A stretch of 64,000 bases of DNA from NCBI GenBank assembly GCA_025200525.1, contig CM045758.1, forward strand, positions 65,284,598 to 65,348,597, written 5' to 3'. A model generated the notes under the pieces. That model searched no databases, was not told the origin of the DNA, and saw only the letters and a program-made list of their open reading frames with translations. Within the stretch, counting starts at the first letter, position 1. Each line of letters opens with the position of its first letter. The stretch comes from Camellia lanceoleosa. Lineage: Eukaryota; Streptophyta; Magnoliopsida; Ericales; Theaceae. This document shows, piece after piece, positions 39,798 to 53,964 of the stretch. A program made the position numbers and the translations under genes.

Positions 39798-42700
39798 GAT
39801 TCCTCCTTATAAGGAGTTTAGTCCTCTAAACTCGAGTTACCTTCGATGCGGAAAAGCAGGTTCGAGGAACAAATCAGGATATCGCCTAGCCATGTCATCT
39901 TCCTTTCCTGTGGCATATACACCACCATGGTTACGCCATCAACTTTCACTAGCAGAATCTCTTTGTTTCTCAGTTTCTTGATCCGTCGGTTTACAATCTG
40001 TATAGGTCGTTCCTCGTAAGTGTAGTCATCACTCAACACGATACGGGTAAGCTCAATCACATGAAACGGATCTCGAAGATAGTCTCTCAACATCGAAATG
40101 TGGAAGACGTTATGCATATGCTCCATTTCAGGAGGAAGTGCAACTTGATACGCCACCGGATTGATTTTCTCAATAATCTGGTACGGTCCGACATATCTTG
40201 GCGCTAACTTGCCTTTGATTCCAAAGCGAGTCTGGCCTTTCATTGGTGTCACTTTCACAAACACGTGATCACCCACTTCATACTCTCGGTCTCGTCTTCT
40301 GACATCTGCATAACTTTTCTGCTACTGTGCGGTTTTAGGTCTGTTGTATCAGTTTTATCTTTTCGGTCGTTTCATACACAATCTCGGGCCCAAGCAACGG
40401 CCCATCTCCAACTTCTGCCCAGCAGATTGGAGATCTACACTTTCTGCCATACAATGCCTCGAAAGGCGCCATTCCAATACTCGAATGGTAACTGTTGTTG
40501 TAGGCGAATTCAGCCAACGGCAAATGACTTTCCCAATTCCCTTGAAAGTCCAGGACACACATTCTCAGTAGGTCCTCTAGAGTCTGGATGGTCCTTTCTG
40601 ACTGGCCATCTGTCTGAGGATGATAGGCACTACTCAGCCTCAATTCAAGACCAATGCGGTCAGAGGCTCTGCGTAACCTCGATGTAAACTTCGAATCCCT
40701 GTCAGAAACAATAGATACAGGCACTCCATGCAATCTCACAATCTCGTCAATATAGATAACAGCCAATTTGTCTGCATTATAAATTGTCTTGACAGGTAGG
40801 AAGTGTGCAGATTTAGTCAATCTATCAACAATAACCCAAATAGAGTCCATACCTTTCTTGGAGCGAGGTAATCCAACGATAAAATCCATCGTGATATGCT
40901 CCCATTTCCACTCTGGTATGGGTAAGGGTTGCAGTAATCCGGCAGGTCGTTGATGTTCCGCTTTAACTTGTTGACAATGGAGACACTTGGATACAAAATC
41001 AGCGATCTCCTTCTTCATTCCTGGCCACCAGAAATTCTGTTTCAGATCTTGGTACATTTTCGTATTCCCTGGGTGAATAGAAAACTTTGAACTGTGGCCT
41101 TCTTGCAGAACTCTTCTTTTCAATTCAGTGTCATTCGGTACACACAGTCTGTCTTGAAATTTCAAAACATTGTTCTCAAATTTGAACCCCGGTCTTGGTT
41201 TTAAATCTCTTTTTTCAATAACCTTTTTCAAGAAATCATCCCGTTGTTGTTTTTCTTTAATTTCCTCAATCAATGCTGGTTGAGCAGAAATAGCAGCTAA
41301 GGTTCCACCTTGTTCTTTCAAAACAATTTCAATTTCGGACTTTTCAAGGTCACAAAGCAACTCCTTCTGTCCAGTCAGCAAACAGGCTAAGTTCCCAATC
41401 GATTTTCGGCTCAAAGCATCGGCAACGGTATTGGCTTTTCCCGGATGGTATAAAATCTGTAGGTCATAGTCTTTGATCAGTTCAAGCCATCTCCGCTGTC
41501 TCATATTCAATTCTTTCTGTGTGAAAAAGTACTTGAGCTCTTGTGGTCGATATACATTTCACATGTTGCTCCATACAAATAGTGACGCCAAATTTTCAGT
41601 GCAAATACTACTGCAGCAAGTTCTAGGTCATGGGTCGGGTAGTTCTTTTCATGTGGTCTCAAGCCGGGAAGCATAAGCAATAACTCTCCCATTCTGCATT
41701 AAAACACATCCCAAACCCCTATGAGAAGCATCACTAAATACAGTATAACCATCCGTACTTGAAGGTAGAGTCAGAATCGGTGCAGTTACAAGTCTAGTTT
41801 TCAATTCTTGAAATGCCGATTCCCTTTGGTCAGTCCAGTCTAATGATATCCCTTTCTGTGTCAACTGAGTCAGTGGTAAGGCAATCTTGGAGAAATCTTT
41901 GACAAACCTTCTGTAGTATCCAACCAATCCCAGAAAGCTTCGGACTTCAGTTACATTGGTTGGTCTAGGCGATTCACTATAACCCGATTTTCTGCGGATC
42001 ATGAAATTCCATCTTTGCTAACAACATGCCCCAAAAACATAACATGGTCAAGCCAAAATTCACATTTAGACAATTTAGCGTACAGTTTACATTCTCTTAA
42101 GGTTTGCGAGGCAAGTCTCGAGATGATGTTCATGTTCTTCTCTGGTCTTAGAATAAATCAGATGTCATCAATAAATACCACAATAAAATCATCAAGGTAT
42201 GGTTTAAAAATTACATTCATGAGGTCCATAAATGCGGCGGGGCATTACGTAACTCGACGGCATAACTAAAAATTCATAATGGCCATACCTCGTTAAAAGC
42301 GGTTTTATCAATGTCTTCCGGTTTGACTTTCAGTTGATGATACCCCGATCTAAGATCAATCTTGGAAAACACTTGTGCACCCTGTAACTGGTCAAATAAA
42401 TCATCAATACGCGGTAATGGATATTTATTCTTTACAGTTACCTTGTTCAATTCGCGGTAATCAATACACAGTCTCAGTGAACCATCTTTCTTCTTTACAA
42501 ACAAAACAGGTGCACCCCACGATGAAGTACTAGGTCTGATAAACTTCTTGTCTAATAGTTCCTGCAATTGTATCTTCAGTTCCTTCAGTTCAGTTGGAGC
42601 CATTCTGTAAGGGGCTTTAGATACCGGCTGTGTACCCGGGACCACATCCACAATAAATTCAATTTCCCTGTCAATCAAATCCCCTGGCAAATCATCTGGA

Positions 42701-44500
42701 AATACATCTGGGAATTCTCTGACTATAGGAATACAATTCACATCAGTTTTAACATTATCATTAGCAGATACCGTCAATACAGAACACAGATACCCTTTAC
42801 ACCCCTTTCTAATCAGTTTGACAGCTTTTACAGAAGAAATCGGATATGGAGGAGGTACTACTCCACTCCCATTAAACACAAATTCGGGCAAACCCGGTGG
42901 ACGGAAAACAACTTGCTTGGTCACACAATCGATAGTAGCATGATATTTTTGTAACCAATCCATCCCCAATATTACATCAAAATGATCTATGTTCAGTGGT
43001 AGTAAATCAATAAACAGATGCATATCCCCAACAATAATCTCTAAGCGGGATACATATATGCACATGTCATGGATCCCCAACAGTGATGATCTGACTAGCA
43101 GATAGTTCATGGGTGCTAAGGGTCTATTCAATTTACGCGAAAAAGCATGCGACACATAAGAATGTGTAGACCCCGAATCAATCAATACATAAGCATTTTG
43201 AGCACAGATAGAGAGGATACGACACGGTCTCAAGATGTTTTGCCGTCTCCGGTACTAGGGCGAACACTGACCTGCCTCATAGGCTCTTTCATTAGCTTTG
43301 GGGTTCGGTTTTGGTGCTACATTTGATCTTTCTTTGCGCTTTCGGACTTTACTACTAGCGGTGGAAGCGAAGAGGGTCTTTAATTGTGGCCCACCTTGCC
43401 ACACTGAAACAAGCTCGAAATCTGTAGCAAACCCTTTGTGCTTGTTGCCACATCTGAGTAGGGTGGAGTAAACCCACTTCCTTGGTCAAATTTGGTAGTC
43501 GACCCGTATTACATTTCTTGGTTCTTTGGGTTATGCTTGCCTTTCTTAAATTTAAAACCCTGCCTTTTGCCTTGCCACGCATTTGTCGGTGTTTCAGATT
43601 GTTTCACTGCTGCAATATTTATCTCGGCCATCAACGCTCGGTCGAGAACACCCACAAAAGTTGGCATTTTCAAAACACTAATTATGTCCTGTATATTAGC
43701 AATAAGGCCTCCTTCAAACCTTCTGGCCTTCTTATATTCAGTATCCACCATATGAGGTGCATACCTAGCAAATTCAGTGAATTTCTTCTCATATTCGGCA
43801 ACAGACATATTGCCCTGCCTCAGCTGTTCAAACTCAGTCACTTTTCTGTCTCTGATGCACTGGGGAAAATACTTTTCAAAGAAGGACTCCTTGAACTGAG
43901 TCCAAGTCACAATAGTATTCGCATCACGGGTCAACATCCACCACCTTCTTGCTTCTTCCTGAAGAGTGAAGGTTGCTAACAGTACTTTATTAGCTTCGGA
44001 GCACGGGAACATTTCAAACAACTTCTCAGTCTCAAGAACCCAAGCTTCAGCCTTTAACGGTTCTAAGCCTCCTTGAAAGGACGGCGGTTTCATCTTGCTG
44101 AACTTATGGGTCAGTGCAATAATGTCCACCTCATTAGCATTCACATTCTGTACATTACATTAGGTTGCTGGGAGGAGGAGGAAGGTAAATTGGTTGGTTG
44201 TTGATCCAATCGCTCAATTATCAGTTCCATTATTTGTTCAAGTCTGGCCATTCTAGCCTCAGAGGATGATGCTTCAGGTTCATTTGCATTATCCATTTTG
44301 CTATAAGCAGTTATAACAGTTATCATTATAAGCAGTTGTACAATTAAACAGTTTAACACTTTAACATATAATCAGTCAGTCATAAGCACACACTTTTCAA
44401 GTTCATGAGATGCCCTAATCGCTTTTCTAGGACACCCTATAGCTCATTTGGACACGTGTGTGTGGTATAACTCGTGGTAAGTATCGCTCTGATACCACTC
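39798..44500 (-). pseudogene. Ty3/gypsy gag-pol body, copy 2
   Basis: Gag from 44296 (MDNANEPEASSS) through 43509 contains the gag domain (RRWWMLTRDANTIVTW, ESFFEKYFP). A knuckle region follows, damaged near 43400. Protease and the start of RT share one 319-residue frame (43233-42274: [41 protein letters not shown]). The RT palm is broken at 42270-42000. RT end and early RNase H are at 42002-41507. RNase H end plus integrase form a 391-residue frame (41510-40335) with the HHCC zinc region and the core Asp and Glu blocks. The integrase C-terminus and chromodomain-like end (TWLGDI replaces the usual TWEREDD) lie at 40276-39818. The polypurine tract follows the stop. Confidence 0.9.
44486..44497 (-). 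other. Primer binding site, copy 2
   Basis: Minus strand TGGTATCAGAGC, three bases from the LTR end; matches initiator tRNA-Met. Confidence 0.9.
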
Positions 44501-46891
44501 TGTCACGACCCAAACCGGCCTATGGGTTGAGCAAAATGGCGGCGATGTCAAGATTCCAGAAGGCTCTTGACGATGTCTGATTAAGCGAGTTGAGGGCCTG
44601 GCGGAAGCCAATACAATATATAAACAGTGTCCATTGAGCTGTGTAAATCTGTATGTCAAAAACATTTTTATGCATTCATACAGTTCAAAACAGTACATTC
44701 CATATCTGATCTATACAATCGTTTACAAGCGATCGATGCGGATTTAATCCTCGATAACGATGCGATATAACGATAACGGTCTACACAACGGTACAAAGCG
44801 GTAAGGAGACGGTGGGGACACAAAACACCCCAAGCCATAACATGGCAACTCGGAACCTCGCGGTGAGAGGCACATAGGGTGGCTTGACAAAGCGGGGACC
44901 AATCCCACGCTCTAGCTCGATGCAGTTCTTTGAGAACCTACATATATATATAAGCGGTGAGTTAAAGCCCGTGAATAACATAACGTGTAAAGAGGTTATG
45001 AATGAATGTCCTACTGATAATGAAATCAATTCATTATCTGATATTTCAATCTTCGATATTTGATCAATCGATTTTCAATCAATCGGTCATATGTGGTACA
45101 TCCATTAGCCTATAAGCAGTAGGTCCAAAAGGGCCAAGACATACTGAACCCAACAATAATGATGGCCATCAAACAATATGGTTCCACAAGGAAACCAAGC
45201 GAGCTCTGTAACGATCAATAACGATGGGTGCTAAGGATGCCTGTCTGATTGAAATCTGAGGACATACATTCATTCAATAAACAATATCAGTTCAATAAGC
45301 GATTCGATTCGAGAATCAAAATATAACCATTTTGAACATATCTTTACACAATCTGTTACTCACAGAGATTGGGCTATAGCGACTAAGCGGCGTCCCGAGA
45401 AACCAACCCTAAGCGGTTAACAAATAGAACACACACTAAGTTCACAGTCGAAAGGATGTTAATTAAATCCCTAAATTTCCTCGGTGTGGTTCTATGTCTA
45501 AATCCTCATTAAGATGCTTTAAACTAGGCCTAAGAATGCCTAGGATGGGATGAGGATGCGAAAATACACTTAGGAAGCAATTCGAATTTTGATGAGCAGG
45601 GCCTCGCTCGGCGAGTTTCCCTTTCGGCGGACAAGCCAACAAGGGCCCCCGCTCGAGCGTCAACTTCCCCGCTCGAGCGGGCTGATGCCTGATGCAAGAT
45701 CTTTGGATGCGCGATTTCTCCGCTCGAGCGTGAAACACTCGCTTCGGCGGATCAGAAACAAGTCAAAGAAATGCTGGAAGCATGAATTCCCCGCTCGAGC
45801 GTCACTTCCCCCGCTCGAGCGGACCTCAAAAAATCTGGAAAACCCAGAATTGTGTTCTGAGTTCGAAACTCAAGTTTGGGATACCAAAATCGATCCTCTT
45901 GGGCCCATTTTCTGGAAAACTCTTTTAAACACATAGAATAACAAGTTTTAAAGCTCAATTTAGGAAATCAAGGCCCAAGGGTGTTCCAATTAAACTCAAT
46001 TTCAAACCATTTTCAAGAACATGCATGAACAACATTCAAACATGGCATGCATGGGTTAAAACCATTTCAAAGCTTCAACTCTTGCTCCCAAGAGCTCAAT
46101 CTTTTCAAAACAAGATGAAAACACGGATTTAAACATGGTTATGGACATGCATGTGGCATTTGACCATGAAGTCAACTCCAAACTCACTAAATTCAACATG
46201 CATGCAACAACTAGGCTTCAATTCAACATATATGGACAAAATCATGGTTTAGCTCTACAATGATGCATGAATCATGCAAGAATGAAGTTCTAAGACAACA
46301 TTAAGAAGGCAAGATCCTTACCTACGTCTCAATTACAAGGTTTAGGAGCTAAATTATGCCAATTACACTTCAATCCCAAGCAAATTCCTACAAGATGAGC
46401 TAAATCTCCCTCAATTCTCTCATTCTCACTCTAACTTCGGTGGAGGCAAGGAAATGGCTGAGGAAAGCTTTGATCAACATGTAATAAGGCTCAACTAATA
46501 TTAAACAAAGGTCCACTATAGGTGGCAAGGGTGTAAATAAGCCTAAGTTTGCAATATATCAATATTTAATCTAATTTAATCATTCCTAATCAATTTTCAG
46601 ATAAATATACCACAAAATCAGAAATATTCTACTGATTCTAGAACATCAAACGGTTTCGAAATCGGCCGCCGATAAGGCCTTCAATTAACAGTTTAAACAT
46701 ACGACTTCAAACAGATACTCATTCAAGCAATCAGATACAATACGCAATATAACAGACAAACTTATTCAATTTCAGTTTCGATTCCAATCAGTCCATCCAA
46801 TTCTTGATTAATCCATGATGATCATTAGCGGTCGGTTTAGCAATAATCGATATAATTCGGTGGTTATTGATGTCGATGCGAGGGTTATTCT
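44501..46891 (-). repeat. LTR 3 (internal)
   Basis: About 2.39 kb. TATA near 44940-44952. CAG words of LTR 1 appear as CGA here (for example 44728-44775). The 45960-46700 stretch is nearly identical to LTRs 1, 2 and 4. Confidence 0.9.
45604..45822. promoter_or_regulatory. Paired GC palindrome block in LTR 3 U3
   Basis: Palindromic CCGCTCGAGCG sites begin at 45649, 45669, 45720, 45791 and 45811. Altered versions occur at about 45604, 45620 and 45740 (CTTTCGGCGG, CGCTTCGGCGG). Pair spacing is again 20 bp. Function is unknown. Confidence 0.8.
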
Positions 46892-49800
46892 GATCTCCTC
46901 CTTATAAGGAGTTTAGTCCTCTAAACTTCGAGTTACCTTCGATCGAAGAAAAGCAGGTTCGTGGGAACAAATCAGGATATCGCCTAGCCATGTCATCTTC
47001 CCTTTCCCAGGTGGCATATACACCACCATGGTTCTGCCAGTCAACTTTCACTAGCAGAATCTCTTTGTTTCTCAGTTTCTTGATCCGTCGGTTTACAATC
47101 TGTATAGGCCGTTCCTCGTAAGTGTAGTCATCACTCAACACGATACGGGTAAGCTCAATCACATGAAACGGATCTCGAAGATAGTCTCTCAACATCGAAA
47201 TGTGGAAGACGTTATGCATATGCTCCATTTCAGGAGGAAGTGCAACTTGATACGCCACCGGATTGATTTTCTCAATAATCTGGTACGGTCCGACATATCT
47301 TGGCGCTAACTTGCCTTTGATTCCAAAGCGAGTCTGGCCTTTCATTGGTGTCACTTTCACAAACACGTGATCACCCACTTCATACTCTCGGTCTCGTCTT
47401 CTGACATCTGCATAACTTTTACATCTCTGCATGCGGTTTTAGGTCTCTGTTGTATCGATTTTATCTTTTGATCGTTTCATACACAATCTCGGGCCCAAGC
47501 AGCGGCCCATCTCCAACTTCCCGGCCAGATTGGAGATCTACACTTTCTGCCATACAATGCCTCGAAAGGCGCCATTCCAATACTCGAATGGTAACTGTTG
47601 TTGTAGGCGAATTCAGCCAACGGCAAATGACTTTCCCAATTCCCTTGAAAGTCCAGGACACACATTCTCAGTAGGTCCTCTAGAGTCTGGATGGTCCTTT
47701 CGGCCATCTGTCACGAGGATGATAGGCACTACTCGGCCTCAATTGACCCAATGCAGTCTGGAGGCTCTGCCAGAACCTCGATGTAAAATTCGAATCCCTG
47801 TCAGAAACAATAGATACAGGCACTCCAAGCAATCTCAAAATCTCGTCAATACAGATAATGACCAATTTATGCGCATTATAAATTGTCTTGGCAGTAGGAA
47901 GTGTCTTGATTTAGTCAATTTATCCACAATAACCCAAATAGAGTCCATACCTTTCTTGGAGCGAGGTAATCCAACGATAAAATCCATCGTGATATGCTCC
48001 CATTTCCACTCTGGTATGGGTAAGGGTTGCAGTAATCCGGCAGGTCGTTGATGTTCCGCTTTAACTTGTTGACAATGGAGACACTTGGATACAAAATCAG
48101 CGATCTCCTTCTTCATTCCTGGCCACCAGAAATTCTGTTTCAGATCTTGGTACATTTTCGTATTCCCTGGGTGAATAGAAAACTTTGAACTGTGGCCTTC
48201 TTGCAGAACTCTTCTTTTCAATTCAGTGTCATTAAATTTACCTGATCATCTTGAAATTTCAAAACATTGTTCTCAAATTTGAACCCCGGTCTTGGTTTTA
48301 AATCTCTTTTTTCAATAACCTTTTTCAAGAAATCATCCCGTTGTTGTTTTTCTTTAATTTCCTCAATCAATGCTGGTTGAGCAGAAATAGCAGCTAAGGT
48401 TCCACCTTGTTCTTTCAAAACAATTTCAATTTCGGACTTTTCAAGGTCACAAAGCAACTCCTTCTGTCCAGTCAGCAAACAGGCTAAGTTCCCAATCGAT
48501 TTTCGGCTCAAAGCATCGGCAACGGTATTGGCTTTTCCCGGATGGTATAAAATCTGTAGGTCATAGTCTTTGATCAGTTCAAGCCATCTCCGCTGTCTCA
48601 TATTCAATTCTTTCTGTGTGAAAAAGTACTTCAGGCTCTTGTGGTCAGTATACACTTCACATGTTGCTCCATACAAATAGTGACGCCAAATTTTCAGTGC
48701 AAATACTACTGCAGCAAGTTCTAGGTCATGGGTCGGGTAGTTCTTTTCATGTGGTCTCAACTGTCGGGAAGCATAAGCAATAACTCTCCCATTCTGCATT
48801 AAAACACATCCCAAACCCCTATGAGAAGCATCACTAAATACAGTATAACCATCCGTACTTGAAGGTAGAGTCAGAATCGGTGCAGTTACAAGTCTAGTTT
48901 TCAATTCTTGAAATGCCGATTCCCTTTGGTCAGTCCAGTCTAATGATATCCCTTTCTGTGTCAACTGAGTCAGTGGTAAGGCAATCTTGGAGAAATCTTT
49001 GACAAACCTTCTGTAGTATCCAACCAATCCCAGAAAGCTTCGGACTTCAGTTACATTGGTTGGTCTAGGCCAGTTCACTATAGCTTCGATTTTCTGCGGA
49101 TCAACAGAAATTCCATCTTTGCTAACAACATGCCCCAAAAACATAACATGGTCAAGCCAAAATTCACATTTAGACAATTTAGCGTATAGTTTCTGTTCTC
49201 TTAAGGTTTGCAGGGCAAGTCTCAGATGATGTTCATGTTCTTCTACAGTCTTAGAATAAATCAGGATGTCATCAATAAATACCACAATAAAATCATCAAG
49301 GTATGGTTTAAAAATTCTGTTCATGAGGTCCATAAATGCAGCAGGGGCATTCGTAACTCGAGCGGCATAACTAAAAATTCATAATGGCCATACCTCGTTA
49401 AAGCGTTTTATCAATGTCTTCGGTTTGACTTTCGATTGATGATACCGATCTAAGATCAATCTTGGAAAACACTTGTGCACCATGAATGGTCAAATAAATC
49501 ATCAATACGCTGCGGTAATGGATATTTATTCTTCTGATTACCTTGTTCAATTCATGATAATCAATACAGTCTCGATGAACCATCTTTCTTCTTTACAAAC
49601 AAAACAGTGCACTACGATGAAGTACTAGGTCTGATAAACTTCTTGTCTAATAGTTCCTGCAATTGTATCTTGATTCCTTGATTCGATTGGAGCCATTACA
49701 TGAGGGCTTTAGATACCATTTGTGTGCAGGACCACATCCACAATAAATTCAATTTCCCTGTCAATCAAATCCCCTGGCAAATCATCTGGAAATACATCTG

Positions 49801-51591
49801 GGAATTCTCTGACTATAGGAATACAATTCACATCAGTTTTAACATTATCATTAGCGAATCCGTCAATCTGAGAACACAGATACCCTTTACACCTTTCTAA
49901 TCGGTTTGGCTTTTACTGAAGAAATCGGATATGGAGGAGGTACTACTCCTCCCATTAAACACAAATTCGGGCAAACCCGGTGCACGGAAAACAACTTGCT
50001 TGGTCACCCAATCGCTAGTAGCATGATATTTTTGTAACCAATCCATCCCCAATATTACATCAAAATGATCTATGTTCAGTGGTAGTAAATCAATAAACAG
50101 ATGCATATCCCCAACAATAATCTCACAAGCGGGATACATATATGCACATGTCATGGATCCCCCACGGTGATGATCTGACTAGCAGATAGTTCATGGGTTC
50201 TAAGGGTCTATTCAATTTCTGAAAAAAGCATGCGACACATAAGAATGTGTAGACCGAATCAATCAATACATAAGCATTTTGAGCACAGATAGAGAGGATA
50301 CGACACAGCGGTCTCGGTGTTTTGCCGTCTCCGGTACTAGGGCGAACACTTACCGCCTCATAGGCTCTTTCCGGTAGCTTTGGGGTTCGGTTTTGGTGCT
50401 ACATTTGATCTTTCTTTGCGCAAGTGCGACTTTTACTACTAACTGGTGGAGCAGAAGGGCAGTCTTTAATTCTGTGGCCCACCTTGCCACACCTGAAACA
50501 AGCTCCAGAAATCTGGTAGCAAACCCCTTTGTGCTTGTTGCCACATACGGAGTAGGGTGGAGTAAACCCACTTCCTTGGTGAAATTTGTAGTCGACCGTG
50601 ATACATTTCTTGGTTCTTTGGGTTATGCTTGCCTTTCTTAAATTTAAAACCCTGCCTTTTGCCTTGCCACGCATTTGTCGGTGTTTCAGATTGTTTCACT
50701 GCTGCAATATTTATCTCGGCCATCAACGCTCGGTCGAGAACACCCACAAAAGTTGGCATTTTCAAAACACTAATTCTGTCCTGTATATTAGCAATAAGGC
50801 CTCCTTCAAACCTTCTGGCCTTCTTATATTCGGTATCCACCATATGAGGTGCATACCTAGCAAATTCGGTGAATTTCTTCTCATATTCGGCAACAGACAT
50901 ATTGCCCTGCCTCAGTTGTTCAAACTCAGTCACTTTTACATCTCACGATGCCTTTGGGAAAATACTTTTCAAGAAGGACTCCTTGAGCGGAGTCCAAGTC
51001 ACAATAGTATTCGCATCACGGGTCAACATCCACCACCTTCTTGCTTCTTCCTGAAGAGTGAAGGTTGCTAACAGTACTTTATTAGCTTCGGAGCACGGGA
51101 ACATTTCAAACAACTTCTCAGTCTCAAGAACCCAAGCTTCAGCCTTTAACGGTTCTAAGCCTCCTTGAAAGGACGGCGGTTTCATCTTGCTGAACTTATG
51201 GGTCAGTGCAATAATGTCCACCTCATTAGCATTCACATTACATTACATTCGGTTGCTGAGGAGGAGGAGGTGAAATTTGTTGGTTCGGTTGTTGATCCAA
51301 TCGCTCAATTATCAGTTCCATCATTTGTTAAAGTCTGGCCATTCTGGCCTCAGAGGATGATGCTTCAGTTTCATTTGCATTATCCATTTTGCTATAAACA
51401 GTTATAACAGTTATCATTATAAACAGTTGTACAATTAAACAGTTTAACACTTTAACATATAATCAGTCAGTCATAAGCACACACTTTTCAAGTTCATGAG
51501 ATGCCCTAATCGCTTTTCTAGGACACCCTATAGCTCATTTGGACACGTGTGTGTGGTATAACTCGTGGTAAGTATCGCTCTGATACCACTC
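46892..51591 (-). pseudogene. Ty3/gypsy gag-pol body, copy 3
   Basis: Gag start is at 51387. Gag domain pieces are at 51236-50943 and 50933-50466, and the CCHC knuckle CFRCGKVGHRIKDC is clear at about 50510. Protease is split (50300-49897). The RT fingers are broken at 49600-49340. A clean 371-residue frame (49333-48218) holds FIDDILIYS, the RT thumb and all RNase H catalytic blocks. The integrase zinc region is at 48221-47835. The core is damaged at 47870-47700. The integrase end and the chromodomain-like tail are intact in 47432-46902 ([20 protein letters not shown]). The polypurine tract is at about 46892-46908. Confidence 0.9.
51577..51588 (-). other. Primer binding site, copy 3
   Basis: Minus strand TGGTATCAGAGC, three bases from the LTR; initiator tRNA-Met type. 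Confidence 0.9.
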
Positions 51592-53964
51592 TGTCACGAC
51601 CCAAACCCGGCCCTATGGGTTGAGCAGAATGGCGGCGATGTCAAGAGATTATCAAGGCCTTTGAAACGATATCTGATTAAGCGAGTTGAGGGCCTGGCGG
51701 AAGCCAATACAATATATAAACAGTGTCCATTGGTACATGTAAATCTGTATGTCAAAAACATTTTTATGCATTCATACAGTTCAAAACAGTACATTCCATA
51801 TACAGTCTATACAATCGTTTACAAGCGATCGATCTGATTTAATCCTCGATAACGATGCGATATAACGATAGCGGTCTACACAACGGTACAAAACGGTAAG
51901 GAGACCGGTAGGGGACACAAAAACACCCCAAGCCATAACATGGCAACTCGGAACCTCGCAGTGAGGCACATAGGCTGGCTTGACAAAACTGGGGACCAAT
52001 CCCACGCTCCTAGCTCCGATGCAGTTCTTTGAGAACCTACATATATATATAAGCGGTGAGTTAAAGCCCGATGAATAACATAACGTGTAAAGAGGTTATG
52101 AATGAATGTCCTTACTGATAATGAAATCAATTCATTATCTGATATTTCAATCTTCGATATTTGATCAATCGATATTTCAATCAATCGGTCATATGTGGTA
52201 CATCCATTAGCCTATAAATGATAGGTCCAAAAGGGCCTATATGAACCCAACAATAATGATGGCCATCAAACAATATGGTTCCACAAGGAAACCGTGAGCT
52301 CTGTAACGATCAATAACGATGGGTGCTAAGGATGCCTGTCTGATTAAATCAGGACATACATTCATTCAATAAACAATATCGGTTCAATAAGCAGTTCGAT
52401 TCGATAATCAAAATATAACCATTTTGAACATATCTTTACACAATCATTACTCACGAGATTGGGCTATAGCGGCTAAATGGCGTCCCGAGAGCCAACCCTA
52501 AGCGGTTAACAAATAGAACACACACTTAGTTTACAGTCGAAAGGATGTTAATTAAATCCCTAAATTTCCTCGGTGTGGTTCTATGTCTAAATCCTCATTA
52601 AGATGCTTTAAACTAGGCCTAAGAATGCCTAGGATGGGATGAGGATGCAAAATACACTTAGGAAGCAATTCGAAATTTTGATGAAACGGGGCCTCGCTCG
52701 GCCTTGAGTTTCCCTTCGGCGGACAAGCCAACAAAGGTCCTTTCGGCGTCAACTTCTTCGGCGAAGCGGCCTGATGCAAGATCTTTGGATCGCGATTTCT
52801 CCGCTCGAGCGTGAAACACTCCGCTCGAGCGATCAAAACTAAGTCAAAGAAATCTTTGGAAGCATGAATTCCCTTTCGGCGTCACTTCCTTCGGCGGACC
52901 TCAAAATCTGGAAAACCTGAATTGTGTTACGAGTTGAAACTCAAGGTTGGGGTACCAAAATCGATCCTCTTGGGCCCATTTTACGGAAAACTCTTTTAAA
53001 CACATAGAATAACAAGTTTTAAAAGCTCAATTTAGGAAATCAAGGCCCAAGGGTGTTCCAATTAAACTCAATTTCAAACCATTTTCAAGAACATGCATGA
53101 ACAACATTCAAACATGGCATGCATGGGTTAAAACCATTTCAAAGCTTCAACTCTTGCTCCCAAGAGCTCAATCTTTTCAAAACAAGATGAAAACACGGAT
53201 TTAAACATGGTTATGGACATGCATGTGGCATTTGACCATGAAGTCAACTCCAAACTCACTAAATTCAACATGCATGCAACAACTAGGCTTCAATTCAACA
53301 TATATGGACAAAATCATGGTTTAGCTCTACAATGATGCATGAATCATGCAAGAATGAAGTTCTAAGACAACATTAAGAAGGCAAGATCCTTACCTCGTCT
53401 CAATTACAAGGTTTAGGAGCTAAATTATGCCAATTACACTTCAATCCCAAGCAAATTCCTACAAGATGAGCTAAATCTCCCTCAATTCTCTCATTCTCAC
53501 TCTAACTTCGGTGGAGGCAAGGAAATGGCTGAGGAAAGCTTTGATCAACATGTAATAAGGCTCAACTAATATTAAACAAAGGTCCACTATAGGTGGCAAG
53601 GGTGTAAATAAGCCTAAGTTTGCAATATATCAATATTTAATCTAATTTAATCATTCCTAATCAATTTTAGATAAATATACCACAAAATCAGAAATATTCT
53701 ACTGATTCTAGAACATCAAACGGTTTCGAAATCGGCCGCCGATAAGGCCTTCAATTAACAGTTTAAACATACGAATTCAAACAGATAGTCATTCAAGCAA
53801 ACAGATACAATACGCAATATAACAGACAAACTTATTCAATTTCAGTTTCGATTTCAATCAGTCCATCCAATTCTTCAGTTAATCCAATGATCAGTCATTA
53901 GCGGTCCAGTTTAGCAATAATCAGTATATAATTGGTGGTTATTGATGTCGATGCGAGGTTATTC
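51592..53964 (-). repeat. LTR 4 (internal)
   Basis: About 2.37 kb. TATA near 52038-52050. Palindrome block at about 52690-52900, with intact sites at about 52800 and 52820 and altered ones (CCTTCGGCGG) elsewhere. The 52990-53760 stretch is nearly identical to LTRs 1-3. Confidence 0.9.
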
